Counted from the first letter of the stretch, positions 1 through 8,808 are shown. The stretch: DNA of 64,000 nt from Caldilineaceae bacterium bin5 (GCA_002238445.1 MPML01000002.1:186001-250000), one strand, 5' to 3'. Numbers and translations are program-made. Notes: generated by a model not told the origin, from the letters alone.

Positions 1-393
1 GACGGCGACAGCCTGGTGTCCGATCCAGCGCAGCATCCACCACATGCGTGCGGCCATGCTGCCGCCGCTGTCATCGTAGAGGGCGACCTGGGTGTGGTTG
101 CTGATGCCGAGGCGGGCGAGGGTCGCGGCGAAAACCGGTGCATCGGGCAGGGGATGGCGGCCGGTGCGGCCCGGCACGATTGGCCCGGACATGTCGTCGT
201 CCAGATGGGCGTAGGCTGCGCCGGGGATATGGTTGTGGGCGTAGGCGCGGCGGCCGACTTCGATGTCGCCAAGGTCGAAGCGACAGTCGACGACGCGTAC
301 ATTGCTTGCGCCCGAGTCATTGGCGGCGAGAGCGTCGGCCAGCTGCGCGCAGTTGATGAGGGTACGGAACTGCAGGTTCTGTTCGTTAGCCAT
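1..393 (-). CDS. rhodanese-type sulfurtransferase, 3' part cut by the window edge
   Basis: Read on the minus strand from ATG at 393, this gives 131 residues and is still open at position 1. The protein starts MANEQNLQF and contains VRVVDCRFDLGD, then HIPGAAYAHLDDDMSG and YDDSGGSMAARMWWMLRWIG. This is the pattern of the first, non-catalytic rhodanese domain of two-domain thiosulfate or 3-mercaptopyruvate sulfurtransferases. The catalytic Cys loop of the second domain would lie outside the window. AAAGGAG sits 8 nt before the start. It is the last visible member of the minus-strand run after lutC and may be co-transcribed with it. The exact sulfur donor cannot be told. Confidence 0.8.
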   Translation of the reverse strand, partial: MANEQNLQFRTLINCAQLADALAANDSGASNVRVVDCRFDLGDIEVGRRAYAHNHIPGAAYAHLDDDMSGPIVPGRTGRHPLPDAPVFAATLARLGISNHTQVALYDDSGGSMAARMWWMLRWIGHQAVAV

Positions 394-501
394 TTCTTGG
401 GCTCCTTTTGAGATATTCAGATTCGCGCTGTGGCGCGCGCTGCAGGAAATTTGCCTGCTCGACGAATCGCGCCGCCCTTATTCCAGTCCAGACAGCAGCA
501 C

Positions 502-1266
502 CTATTCGTGCACATCATCAAAGAGGATGGCATGGACGACTTTGGGGCCGTGAACGCCCATGGTCAGAATTCCTTCGAGGTCGGCCGATTTGCTGGGGCC
601 GGTGACGATGGAGAGGTTGCGACTCTGGCGCACGAAGGCGTCCAATTGGCCTGCGAACCGCATTTGGGCCAGCCAGTCTTCGCCGGTGGCGAATAGTTTG
701 CTGAAGGGGATTACGACGAGGTGGCGGAAGGGAGTCAGGCTGGCGGCGCGGGCGTTGGCGCCGCGGCCGCCGACAACGAAAGAGCCGGTGCTGGCAAAGG
801 CAGCTTCCACTGTGGTGATGCCGGCGCGAATGGAGCGGATGCGTTCCCGCTGCTCTGGGTCGTGCAGATCGGTAGGTTCGATCAGCTTGAAGCCCATCTC
901 TTTCAGTATGAGAGGCAGACTTTCGATCTGCAGTTGGTGCAGGGGCCAACAGAGGACATCCCAGTCGCCGGCGCGTTCGGCGTTGGCGGTCTTGCGGGCA
1001 GACTGCTCCTCTTCCTGCCACAGTTGCAGACGGGAAATGATGGACAGCCGGGCCTCTGTTTCAGTCTCGAGCAGCTCGCAACTGCCTTTAACGGCGTTCA
1101 GCTCTTGTGCGAAGCGTTCAGCCTGAGCCCAGCGATCGCCCGGAGCATGGGTGACAGTCATGCGCTCGGCCTGGGTGAGCGGGTCGCTGTCCTGGGGAGG
1201 AAAGGGCAGGTCAGGTTGGTTCAAAGTGGCCTTGAGGCGGGACAGGATTGTATCGCGAACGCTCAT
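502..1266 (-). CDS. lutC: LutC-like LUD-domain protein of lactate utilisation
   Basis: 254 residues. The C-terminal half carries the LUD-domain pattern GITTVEAAFASTGSFVV followed by HLVVIPFSKLFATGEDWLAQ and the terminal GVHGPKVVHAILFDDV. Together with LutA and LutB this family forms the iron-sulfur L-lactate dehydrogenase complex known from Bacillus (lutABC) and as ykgEFG in Escherichia coli. LutC has no visible Fe-S cysteines, as usual. It follows lutB by 93 nt on the same strand, which supports one transcript in the order lutA, lutB, lutC. The N-terminal 60 residues are poorly conserved by eye. The start has a weak GGAA ribosome site. Confidence 0.85.
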   Translation of the reverse strand: MSVRDTILSRLKATLNQPDLPFPPQDSDPLTQAERMTVTHAPGDRWAQAERFAQELNAVKGSCELLETETEARLSIISRLQLWQEEEQSARKTANAERAGDWDVLCWPLHQLQIESLPLILKEMGFKLIEPTDLHDPEQRERIRSIRAGITTVEAAFASTGSFVVGGRGANARAASLTPFRHLVVIPFSKLFATGEDWLAQMRFAGQLDAFVRQSRNLSIVTGPSKSADLEGILTMGVHGPKVVHAILFDDVHE

Positions 1267-1359
1267 GTTTCCGTTGTCCAGTACTCTGTGGTCCGTTGCT
1301 CGTTGGTCCGGCTCTCGTTGCCCGGCCGCTGGCGGCGGTGGACAGCCGGGGTGGGATTT

Positions 1360-2787
1360 CTACGTTTGTCCGCGCAGTTTTTTGCGTTGTCTCCACCAAT
1401 GCCGAAAGCTCTTGGGGGCGAAAGGCGCGAAGTCCCGATAGGCGGTCCAGCCATTGAGTGGCGGCGGCATAAACTTGATGTTACCGCCGCTGAGGCCGGC
1501 GTAAACATTGGAGCCGATGCTGGCCATTTTGCCGAGACTCTCATAGGTACGGCGACTGCTCATGAGGCTGGCGTAGCTCTTGATGCCCCAGGCCTCCGAC
1601 TTGGGCGAAACGCCCTGCTGCACAAGATCGGAGCGCAGGTCGAGAAGAAGACGAGGCAGGTCGATTTTGACAGGGCAGACCTCGCGGCAGGCTCCGCAGA
1701 GTGAGGTCGCGTGGGGCAGTTCCTTAAATTGGCCGATTTCGGGAGCGAGGGCAGGCGTGATTACGGCGCCGATGGGGCCGTTGTAGGTGCTCCCGTAGGC
1801 GTGGCCGCCGATCTCCTGGTAGACGGGGCAGGCGTTGAGGCAAGCGCCGCAGCGGATGCACATCAAGGCTTCGCCGTAGCCGCGTGCAAACATGCGGGAG
1901 CGGCCGTTATCGAGCAGGACAACATGCACCTGTTCGGGGCCGTCGACGTCACCTTCCTGGCGCGGGCCGCTGGTCATTGAGCAGTAGACGGTGAGATTTT
2001 GGCCGGTGGCGCTGCGGCAGAGGGCCTGGAGCTGCAAGTAGGCGTCCTCGACGGTGGGGACGAGCTTTTCGATGCCCATCACGGCTACATAGACGCGGGG
2101 CATGCTGGAGACCATACGGCCATTGCCTTCGTTGGTGACGATGCAGATGGTGCCGGTCTCGGCGATGGCGAAGTTGCAGCCGCTGATGCCCATGGTGGCG
2201 GCGAAGAACTCCTGGCGCAGTCGAGCACGGGCCAACGAGGTCATCTTCGTGGGTTCGCGTGTGGGGGGCATGTCCAGTTTTTCCTGGAATACCTCGGCTA
2301 TTTCCTCCAGGCGCTTGTGGATGACGGGGGCGACGATATGGCTAGGGGGCTCGTCGGCCAGCTGGATGATGTATTCGCCCAGGTCGGTTTCGACGACACG
2401 GAGGCCGGCCTCTTCCATGGCGTGGTTGAGGTGGATCTCCTCGGTGGCCATGGACTTGGATTTGACGATCAGCTTGGCGCTGTTCTGGAGGGCGATATCT
2501 TTGACGATGGCTTGGGCGTCTTCGATGCCCTCGGCCCAGTGGACGGTACAGCCGTTACTGGTCAGATTTGTTTCCAACTGCTCCAGATATTCGGGCCAGT
2601 TGCGCAGAACGTGCTCTTTCATCTGGCGCACTTGCGTCCGCAGTTTCTGGCCCTCGATGGAATCCATGGAGGTATGACGAGCGTCGGACATACGGTCGGT
2701 GGCCCTGCTGACGGCGGACCGGAGGTTGGGGTCGCTCAGGGCCTGTCGGACGCGGTCTTTGTAGGGAGCGTGGAAATCTACTTGCAT
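1360..2787 (-). CDS. lutB: LutB-like iron-sulfur LUD protein of lactate oxidation
   Basis: 475 residues, the usual LutB/YkgF length. The N-terminal two thirds form the LUD domain, with AETGTICIVTNEGNGRM typical. The C-terminal part carries two ferredoxin-type 4Fe-4S motifs, CIRCGACLNACPVY and CGACREVCPVKIDLP, followed by a hydrophilic tail. LutB is thought to pass electrons from lactate through its clusters together with LutA. AGGA lies 9-12 nt before ATG at 2787. The 88-nt gap to lutA and 93-nt gap to lutC fit an operon. The antisense open frames across this gene are shadows of its GC-rich codons. Confidence 0.92.
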   Translation of the reverse strand: MQVDFHAPYKDRVRQALSDPNLRSAVSRATDRMSDARHTSMDSIEGQKLRTQVRQMKEHVLRNWPEYLEQLETNLTSNGCTVHWAEGIEDAQAIVKDIALQNSAKLIVKSKSMATEEIHLNHAMEEAGLRVVETDLGEYIIQLADEPPSHIVAPVIHKRLEEIAEVFQEKLDMPPTREPTKMTSLARARLRQEFFAATMGISGCNFAIAETGTICIVTNEGNGRMVSSMPRVYVAVMGIEKLVPTVEDAYLQLQALCRSATGQNLTVYCSMTSGPRQEGDVDGPEQVHVVLLDNGRSRMFARGYGEALMCIRCGACLNACPVYQEIGGHAYGSTYNGPIGAVITPALAPEIGQFKELPHATSLCGACREVCPVKIDLPRLLLDLRSDLVQQGVSPKSEAWGIKSYASLMSSRRTYESLGKMASIGSNVYAGLSGGNIKFMPPPLNGWTAYRDFAPFAPKSFRHWWRQRKKLRGQT

Positions 2788-2875
2788 GGTGGTGACTTCC
2801 TGTTGGCCGGATGGACACCGGCGGCCGGCGACTTGTGCGCTGTGACGATGGTGGACCGTTTTCGAGCCGGCGCGG

Positions 2876-3733
2876 TTATTCGCCCCAGCGACGGGGGTGA
2901 TCCGCTTGGGCGGGTGGCGGCGTTGACGGCGTAGTGAGACTACTGCCGAGATGGTCGTTCAGTACTTCGGCGATATGGTGGGCGCGGCAACTTACCCCTT
3001 CGCGGCTGAGAATGCCGTTTATGTGGGTCATACAACTTACGTCGCAGAGGACGATAGCGTCTGCGCCGCTCTGCTGGGCGGAGCGTGCTTTGGCGCGTCC
3101 CATGGCGGCGCTGATGCCGCTGTTCTTAATGGCGAAGAGGCCGCCGAATCCACAGCAGTCTTGGGCGTGGGGCAGGTCGACCATTTCGAGCCCCTCGACG
3201 CTGTCCAGCAGTTTGCGAGGCTGTTCGTCGACGCCAAGTTCGCGATAGAGGTGGCAGCAGGGATGGTAGACCGCCTTGCCTTGCAGATGCGCTCCTGTGT
3301 CTACGAGACCTAGCACATCGACGAGGAATTCGGTCAGTTCAAAAGTCACCGACGCCAACCGTTCGGCCTGATGGCTCAGATCCAACTCCTTGGATTCCTG
3401 GAAGATTGCCTCGAAGAAATGGCTTGTCATGGTGGCGCAACTGCCGGAGGGCGCGACGACGGCATCTACTTCGCCGCTTTCCACGAGCGGCCCGAAGATT
3501 GAGAGAAAACGGCGGGCGAGCTTGCGGGCCTCGTCGCGATATCCGGCGTTGAAGGCGGGCTGGCCGCAGCAGGTCTGCTCTTCGGGGAAGACGACCTCGA
3601 CGCCGTTTTTTTCCAATAGCTCACATGTGGCGATGCCCACACCGGGGTAGAGCATATCCACCATACAGGTGACGAACAGGGCAACGCGCTGTGGTCTTTG
3701 TTCAAATGTAGCTTTGTGCATGGGATGAGTCAC
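2876..3733 (-). CDS. lutA: LutA-like cysteine-rich (CCG) oxidoreductase subunit
   Basis: 285 residues with two cysteine-rich CCG domains: QTCCGQPAFNAGY near residue 60, and YHPCCHLYRELG with AQDCCGFGGLF near residues 160-200. This is the LutA/YkgE/GlpC arrangement, which binds an unusual Fe-S cluster and works with LutB in lactate oxidation. The start is uncertain: GTG at 3733 or an in-frame ATG at 3721 (MHKATFEQRP). Neither has a strong ribosome site. It is the first gene of the lutABC run. The upstream M24 peptidase ends 31 nt away on the same strand and may share the transcript. Confidence 0.9.
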   Translation of the reverse strand: MTHPMHKATFEQRPQRVALFVTCMVDMLYPGVGIATCELLEKNGVEVVFPEEQTCCGQPAFNAGYRDEARKLARRFLSIFGPLVESGEVDAVVAPSGSCATMTSHFFEAIFQESKELDLSHQAERLASVTFELTEFLVDVLGLVDTGAHLQGKAVYHPCCHLYRELGVDEQPRKLLDSVEGLEMVDLPHAQDCCGFGGLFAIKNSGISAAMGRAKARSAQQSGADAIVLCDVSCMTHINGILSREGVSCRAHHIAEVLNDHLGSSLTTPSTPPPAQADHPRRWGE

Positions 3734-3764
3734 TCTATGGTCGGTGGTCGGTGGCTGGCGGCGT

Positions 3765-4994
3765 CTAGCGGTCCAGGGCAGTTAGCTCGGTTTGGAAAGG
3801 CAGGGTGGTTACTTCCAGGCGGCCGTCGTGAACGATACAGTTGACTTCGCTGCGGATGCCCAGCCCTTTGGTTTGCCCGCTGTCGTCGAAGTCGAGGTGG
3901 GGCAGGTAGATGCCCGGCTCGATAGTGAACATGACGCCGGGGATCAGGCTGCGCCGGTCCTGGGTTTCGACGTTGTCGATGTTGACACCGTTCCAATGGG
4001 TTGTCGGTCCCAGGCTGTGACCGGTGCGGTGTAGGATTCCCTCGCCGAATCCGGCGTCTGTGATTACGGCGCTGACGGCGTCGTCGACTTCGTAGCCGTG
4101 AAGGGTTTTGCCGGCTTCAAATGCCTGGCGGATGACGGTGACGGCGGTATCGCGGGCCTGGGCGACGACAGCAAAGACGCGGCTGGCGGTTGGGGGCGGG
4201 TCCGCGCCGCAGTAGGCTGTCCAGGTGATGTCGGCGTAGCAGTCGTCGGGATTGTTTTTCTCTTTGGCCCACAGGTCGATCAGGAGCACGTCGCCGCGTC
4301 GTATGGGGCTGTGCTGCTGCGATGTGGGCGCGTAGTGGGGGAGGGCGGCGTTGCCATTGACGGCCACGATTGGGTCGTGGTCCCAAGTGAGATCAGCGGC
4401 GCGAAATTTTCGGACAAGGAGTTGCTGTACGTCGAACTCGGTGATCTCTTGTTGCTGGCGAAGGGCCTGGGCGACGAAGGCGAACGCGGCGTCTTTGGCC
4501 GCCAACATGTGGGCGGCGGCGCGGCGGTGGGTCTCCATCTGCCGGGAAGTGAGCACTGCTTGCACGAGCTGCACGAGGTCGGCGCTGCTGACGACGGCGG
4601 CGCCGGTGTTGGCGCGCACCATTTCCATGGTGCCGGCATCGACATTGCTGACGTAGGGAATGGCGCCATGGGGGCTGTATTCCATGGCGATCTGGCTGGA
4701 GGCGCTCTGCGGCAGGATTGCGCGCAGTTGCTGCTCTAACTCCTGCCAGCCGACGTAGTAGTGTTGTGGGCCGGCCATGTCGGGGGCTACAGCGCTGAAT
4801 GCAGCCTGTTCGATGGCGTGGACCAGCCAATGGGGTTCGCCTTCGGCAGGGATCCAGAGAAACCAACGGCGGGTTCCGGTGGATTGGAGGCCGGCGACGG
4901 AGGCGGCGATCGGGTTTTGGCCGCGAAAGTCGTAGAGCAGCCAGCCGGCGATGCCGTGTTTGCGCAGGTAGTTGCGGATAGTTTGCAGCTTCAC
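3765..4994 (-). CDS. M24 family metallopeptidase (Xaa-Pro peptidase type)
   Basis: 409 residues. The N-terminal creatinase-like domain (about 1-160) precedes the pita-bread catalytic domain. Metal ligands of the family are visible: Asp in VLLIDLWAKE, Asp in CYADITWTAYCG, His in HRTGHSLGPTTHW, Glu in MFTIEPGIYLP and Glu in GIRSEVNCI. Members cleave X-Pro bonds or related substrates such as creatine. No signal peptide is seen, so it is likely cytoplasmic. It lies 31 nt before lutA on the same strand, but no functional link is established. Confidence 0.88.
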   Translation of the reverse strand: MKLQTIRNYLRKHGIAGWLLYDFRGQNPIAASVAGLQSTGTRRWFLWIPAEGEPHWLVHAIEQAAFSAVAPDMAGPQHYYVGWQELEQQLRAILPQSASSQIAMEYSPHGAIPYVSNVDAGTMEMVRANTGAAVVSSADLVQLVQAVLTSRQMETHRRAAAHMLAAKDAAFAFVAQALRQQQEITEFDVQQLLVRKFRAADLTWDHDPIVAVNGNAALPHYAPTSQQHSPIRRGDVLLIDLWAKEKNNPDDCYADITWTAYCGADPPPTASRVFAVVAQARDTAVTVIRQAFEAGKTLHGYEVDDAVSAVITDAGFGEGILHRTGHSLGPTTHWNGVNIDNVETQDRRSLIPGVMFTIEPGIYLPHLDFDDSGQTKGLGIRSEVNCIVHDGRLEVTTLPFQTELTALDR

Positions 4995-5530
4995 GTGCGG
5001 TCCCGTTCTCTTGCCAGTGTGCGGGTATCCGGTGGCTGTGCGGTGACAGGTGGATTCGAGGCGACGTTTCAGGGTATGCCGACATTATTCCATGAAGTGG
5101 CGTTTTGGGCTAATTTTGGGCCGTTGTCAGAATTGGCGGTGGGATGGCTGCTACTGTGGAAAACTGACCGAAACTGGACCCTGCGGCATGTGGCCTGTCA
5201 AGGAATGGTTCTGGCCTAAATCGCGGCCGGGAGGGCGACCGAACCGCGACTTTCTGACGATCGGAAATGGGCTCTCGCGGCGGCCATTCTGCCTGAGTCA
5301 GCTCTCCGTATAGCGCTTCCGCTGTAGACAGTTTTGCTGGACGCCACCAGTGGTAGGAATCCTCTTTTGACGATATGGAGCGGAGGTATTTCGTCGGCGA
5401 GCGTGAGAAAGACAGATGAGGAAAAGGAACAAGAAATGGACACCGGCAGGTATCGGCAGAGCAAGCGCGCGTCATGGTTCGGTAGGGTTTGCTTTTGAAA
5501 TTCCTGGCCGCGCGCCGGCGGAACTGGGTA
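4995..5530. other. intergenic stretch without a recognised gene
   Basis: The 536 bases between the divergent M24 peptidase and the ssb promoter hold no convincing reading frame, tRNA or repeat. The start of the peptidase has only a weak ribosome site and no clear sigma70 promoter upstream. Confidence 0.5.
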
Positions 5531-5559
5531 TTGACATAACAATAGAACATATGTACAAT
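5531..5559 (+). promoter_or_regulatory. sigma70-type promoter of the ssb genes
   Basis: A perfect -35 box TTGACA (5531-5536) is followed after exactly 17 nt by TACAAT (5554-5559), one mismatch from TATAAT. Transcription would begin near 5566 and leave an 80-nt leader before ssb at 5645. It is among the strongest-looking promoters in the window. Confidence 0.8.
5545..5556. promoter_or_regulatory. possible LexA-box-like operator over the ssb -10 region
   Basis: GAACATATGTAC is close to the Gram-positive SOS box core GAACNNNNGTTC, with one mismatch in the right half. It overlaps the -10 hexamer of the ssb promoter, where a repressor would block initiation. LexA control of ssb is known in other bacteria. 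No lexA gene is in this window, and the Chloroflexota LexA motif may differ, so this is inference. Confidence 0.35.
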
Positions 5560-5644
5560 GTGGGTATATCGGATGTGGAGAACCCTGAACGGGCGCCGAT
5601 GCGATGAACCAATCCAATTGCACATCACTTGAGGGAACTGTACA

Positions 5645-6070
5645 ATGTATCAGCAGATAACTTTGGTAGGGAATCTTGGCAATGACCCTGAGTTGCGGCA
5701 CGCGCCAAGTGGGGACCCTGTAACGAACTTTAGCGTTGCTACCAAGAAGGTCTGGACGGGCCAAGACGGGCAGCGGCAAGAGAAGACGGTCTGGTTTCGT
5801 GTATCTGCGTGGCAGCGGCTGGCCGAGACCTGTAGTCAGTATCTTTCGAAGGGCGGGCGCGTGCTGGTTATAGGGGAGCTGGAAGAGGCCGACGTGTGGA
5901 CTGATGCCGATGGTAACGCCCGGGCCGACTTGAAAGTTCGGGCACGGACAGTGCGGTTCCTCAGTTCGCGGGACGAAGGTAACGCCATGTCCGAAGGGCA
6001 GGCTGCATATGGAAATGGCCAACATGCCCCCAGTTCGGATTCCAACGGCGGAGAGGGTATTCCGTTTTAG
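5645..6070 (+). CDS. ssb: single-stranded DNA-binding protein, copy 1
   Basis: 141 residues: an N-terminal OB fold (about 1-105) starting MYQQITLVGNLGNDPELR, with WFRVSAWQRLAETC and the VRARTVRFL strand. A flexible Gly/Ser/Asn tail ends GEGIPF, the acidic-tip motif by which SSB recruits partner proteins. GAGGGAA lies just before the ATG. It is the first of three ssb genes in a row behind the promoter at 5531. It is the most diverged of the three and has the least acidic tip (one Glu, against EEDIPF). Confidence 0.93.
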   Translation: MYQQITLVGNLGNDPELRHAPSGDPVTNFSVATKKVWTGQDGQRQEKTVWFRVSAWQRLAETCSQYLSKGGRVLVIGELEEADVWTDADGNARADLKVRARTVRFLSSRDEGNAMSEGQAAYGNGQHAPSSDSNGGEGIPF

Positions 6071-6207
6071 ATTCCTAATTTGAATCGTTAGTTTCGAGGA
6101 AATCGTGGGTCTCGGATCGGCGCGAAAAATAGTTGTCTAAGGCCGTTCATCGTGAATTGCATCAATTCAACATAACTTACACAGATCGAAGGAAGGAAAA
6201 CCTTTCA

Positions 6208-6651
6208 ATGTATCAGCAGATCACTTTGGTAGGGAACTTGGGCCGCGATCCGGAGATGCGGTACACAGCAAGCGGCGCAGCTGTCACGTCATTCCCCGTC
6301 GCAACCAGGCAGCGATGGACAGGTTCAGATGGGCAGAGAAACGAGAAGACCATCTGGTTCCGCGTGTCTGCATGGGAGAGGCAGGCCGAAACGTGCAACC
6401 AATATCTGACCAAAGGACAAAAAGTGATGGTTGTCGGCGAAGTTGAGGATCCTTACGTATACACGGATCAGGAGGGAAATTCGCGTGCTTCCCTTCAGGT
6501 TCGGGCGCGAAACGTGCAGTTCCTGAATACAAGAGCAGAGGCTGGGGCCATGGACGGAGGCGGGGGACAGTACGGCGAACAGCCAGGACCGGCGGGTGGC
6601 GGGTCTGGATCTACCCAGGAGCCCGGCGGCGAGGAGGATATACCCTTCTAA
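6208..6651 (+). CDS. ssb: single-stranded DNA-binding protein, copy 2
   Basis: 147 residues from ATG at 6208, chosen because GGAAGGAA lies just upstream and the product then aligns with the other two copies at MYQQITLVGNLGRDPEMRYT. A TTG-initiated extension to 6133 is open but unrelated to the family. The OB fold ends near residue 107 (VRARNVQFLNTRAE). The Gly-rich tail ends EEDIPF, a canonical SSB tip. It is 137 nt after copy 1 and 123 nt before copy 3. Confidence 0.92.
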   Translation: MYQQITLVGNLGRDPEMRYTASGAAVTSFPVATRQRWTGSDGQRNEKTIWFRVSAWERQAETCNQYLTKGQKVMVVGEVEDPYVYTDQEGNSRASLQVRARNVQFLNTRAEAGAMDGGGGQYGEQPGPAGGGSGSTQEPGGEEDIPF

Positions 6652-6774
6652 AGAGTTGGTCCTGATTGACTGGGGGAAAGCAGGTGCGGCATGGGAGAGC
6701 CGACAATTGTGTGACTGCAGGAGGCCTTGGCCGGTACAGCGAACGCGTTGGAAGTGGAAGCAAGGGGGATAGTT

Positions 6775-7218
6775 ATGTATCAGCAGATCACGCTCATTGG
6801 AAATCTGGGTCGTGACCCGGAAATGCGGTACACACCCAGCGGAGTGGCGGTCACAAACTTCAGTGTTGCCACCAGTCGATCTTGGACAGGCCAAGACGGC
6901 CAGCGCCAAGACAGGACAGTCTGGTTCCGCGTGGCGGCCTGGGATCGGTTGGCCGAAACCTGTAACCAGTATCTGACGAAAGGACAGAAGGTGCTGGTTG
7001 TAGGCGAATTGGAAGAACCCAGCACCTGGACCGATCGGGACGGGAATACGCGCGCCTCGTTGGAGGTACGGGCGCGGACCGTGCGGTTTCTCAACACGCG
7101 AGCAGAGAGTGAAGCGCTTGCCAGCGGATGGGGTCAGACTGAAGGGCAGGGCGCGCCTGCGGGGGGCGGGCCTGATGGGGACTCGATGGCGGGCGGTGAG
7201 GAGGATATACCCTTCTAG
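6775..7218 (+). CDS. ssb: single-stranded DNA-binding protein, copy 3
   Basis: 147 residues from ATG at 6775 with AAGGGGG upstream. It is very similar to copy 2 along the OB fold (NQYLTKGQKV is identical) and has the same tail end, EEDIPF. The region between OB fold and tip is Gly/Asp-rich and differs in sequence between copies, as usual for the disordered linker. No terminator follows. The next bases run into a relic of a dehydrogenase gene on the other strand. Confidence 0.92.
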   Translation: MYQQITLIGNLGRDPEMRYTPSGVAVTNFSVATSRSWTGQDGQRQDRTVWFRVAAWDRLAETCNQYLTKGQKVLVVGELEEPSTWTDRDGNTRASLEVRARTVRFLNTRAESEALASGWGQTEGQGAPAGGGPDGDSMAGGEEDIPF

Positions 7219-7358
7219 GGAATCTGGATTTCAAATTGCCCGCGCCAGTTGGGCAGCGCGGTTAGAATCTTATATGTCGGTCGGATTGTCAGGGACGTAT
7301 TCCTGGCAGGCCGGCCGATTTTGCGTTTTGGCAGGGGGACCTATTTCGTCTTTGCCGG

Positions 7359-7592
7359 TCAGACGGGAACGGACTGGCCGGTGCGAGCGAACATCCAGGC
7401 GGCGAGGGGAGGGCGCAGGATGGTTCGGCTCTCGACTGCGGTCAGACCTGGCGGGCCGCCGCTGTGGAGCGCGTCGATGAGAAGGCAGTGGGCGTGGATG
7501 AAACTCTGCTCCCAGCCCGTGGGGATATCGTCGAAGGAGCGGGGTTGCCCGTCGCGGCTGGGGGTTAACGGCAGTGCGTCGGTAAAGCGGTA
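7359..7592 (-). pseudogene. relic: C-terminal tail of a Gfo/Idh/MocA oxidoreductase gene
   Basis: On the minus strand about 77 codons are colinear with the last 77 codons of the intact gene at 9193-10248. Both contain FDDIP-GWEQSFIHA, LIDALH-GGPP-LT and TGQ-V-V, and both end with TGA at the same position. The match is also clear at DNA level (7363-7592 with 9193-9424). The NAD-binding domain and everything before residue about 275 are absent, and no ribosome site or start fits. It lies upstream of the enolase-superfamily gene at 7726, so the intact gene and the relic flank that gene. Confidence 0.8.
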
Positions 7593-7656
7593 AGCTGGTT
7601 GCAATTTGGCGCCCAATTGACGTTATGTCTGCCCTGACCCGACGCGGCTTTTGCCG

Positions 7657-7685
7657 TTGACAGTGGATTTGCGCCGTGATAGATT
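7657..7685 (+). promoter_or_regulatory. sigma70-type promoter of the 7726 enolase-superfamily gene
   Basis: TTGACA (7657-7662), a 17-nt spacer, then TAGATT (7680-7685, two mismatches from TATAAT). The predicted start near 7692 gives a short leader of about 34 nt to ATG at 7726. Confidence 0.65.
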
Positions 7686-7725
7686 CGAGGTCAACCAGTA
7701 GATAGTAGTTTTGGAGGTTACTCAG

Positions 7726-8808
7726 ATGAAAATTACAGATATCGAAACCTTCCGCGTGCGAGTTCCGTTGCACCCCGTCAGTTGGCACAGCGCCAATATT
7801 GAAGGGTGGAGCGGCTCGTGGTGGGACCTTCCAATTGTGTTGCTGCGGGTGACCACAGACAGTGGTCTCAGCGGGCTGGGCGAGGCGCCCAAAGGCCTGG
7901 CAGAGAGCACTGTTCGCCAGTATGCGCCGTTATTTGCGGGCCAGGATCCTTTTGACCTGAACTGGCAGCATTTGCCGATCGGCGACATATGGAGCCCGGC
8001 GGCCGGGGCTTATCAGACCTATGAGATGGCACTGTACGACTTGGTGGGCAAGGCGCTGGAGCTGCCGGTCTACCAGTTACTCGGGGGCGCGTATCGTGAC
8101 GGCGTGCGCGGGTCTCTTTGCAGCGGGCAGATGTGGCCTGATGATGCGGCGAGGCGGGCCCGATTGGCCGCAGAACTGGGGATTGACGTGCTCAAGATGA
8201 AAGCCAACGTGGGCGACCCCGTGGTGGAGCGCATTTCAGCCATCAATAAGGCTGTTGGCACGGCCGTGAAGGTGACCATTGACGCGGGACAGCACCTGCA
8301 ACATCCGAGGCGTGCCTTGGAAATCGCACGAGGCCTGGAACCCTATCTCGCTAACATCGAATGCTTTGAGGATCCGGTCTCGCGCAGCAACTTGGACTGG
8401 TACGTTTTGCTCAGAGAGAAGCTGGATTTTCCGCTGGCCTTGCACCTGGGCGATCATCAGGATGTCATCAACGCGGTCAAGCGCGAAGCCTGTGACTACC
8501 TGAACCTGGGCCGCAGCTTGAACGATTTCAAGAAGGGTACGGCGATTGCCGAGGCGGCGGGTATGCCTGTCTGGCATGGGTCGGGCGTCGGCCTGGGCAT
8601 TTCGGAGGCCTCTCTCGTCCATGCTTGCGCGGCGACGAAGGCGACAACGCTGTCCAGCGATATTGTAGGAGAGATGCTGCGCGTGGATGATCTGATTGTT
8701 CGCCCTCTTGAATTCGAGGATGGCTACTTCAAGGTCCCGCAGGAGCCGGGCCTTGGTGTTGAACTGGATGAGGAGGCACTGCAGAAGTTTGGCGTTCGTT
8801 TATCTTGA
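7726..8808 (+). CDS. mandelate racemase/muconate-lactonizing (enolase superfamily) enzyme
   Basis: 360 residues from ATG at 7726, with GGAGG 8 nt upstream (an in-frame TTG at 7711 is less likely). The N-terminal capping domain spans about 1-120, followed by the barrel. Likely active-site residues are the K-x-K pair at K157/K159 (LKMKANVG), Asp 186 (VTIDAGQH), Glu 212/215 with Asp 216 (ECFEDP), an Asp in LHLGDHQ and His 284 (WHGSGVG). The family abstracts the alpha-proton of a carboxylate, usually to dehydrate or epimerise a sugar acid. The substrate is unknown. Two of the usual acidic metal ligands sit in unusual contexts, so the specificity may differ from known dehydratases. Confidence 0.85.
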   Translation: MKITDIETFRVRVPLHPVSWHSANIEGWSGSWWDLPIVLLRVTTDSGLSGLGEAPKGLAESTVRQYAPLFAGQDPFDLNWQHLPIGDIWSPAAGAYQTYEMALYDLVGKALELPVYQLLGGAYRDGVRGSLCSGQMWPDDAARRARLAAELGIDVLKMKANVGDPVVERISAINKAVGTAVKVTIDAGQHLQHPRRALEIARGLEPYLANIECFEDPVSRSNLDWYVLLREKLDFPLALHLGDHQDVINAVKREACDYLNLGRSLNDFKKGTAIAEAAGMPVWHGSGVGLGISEASLVHACAATKATTLSSDIVGEMLRVDDLIVRPLEFEDGYFKVPQEPGLGVELDEEALQKFGVRLS

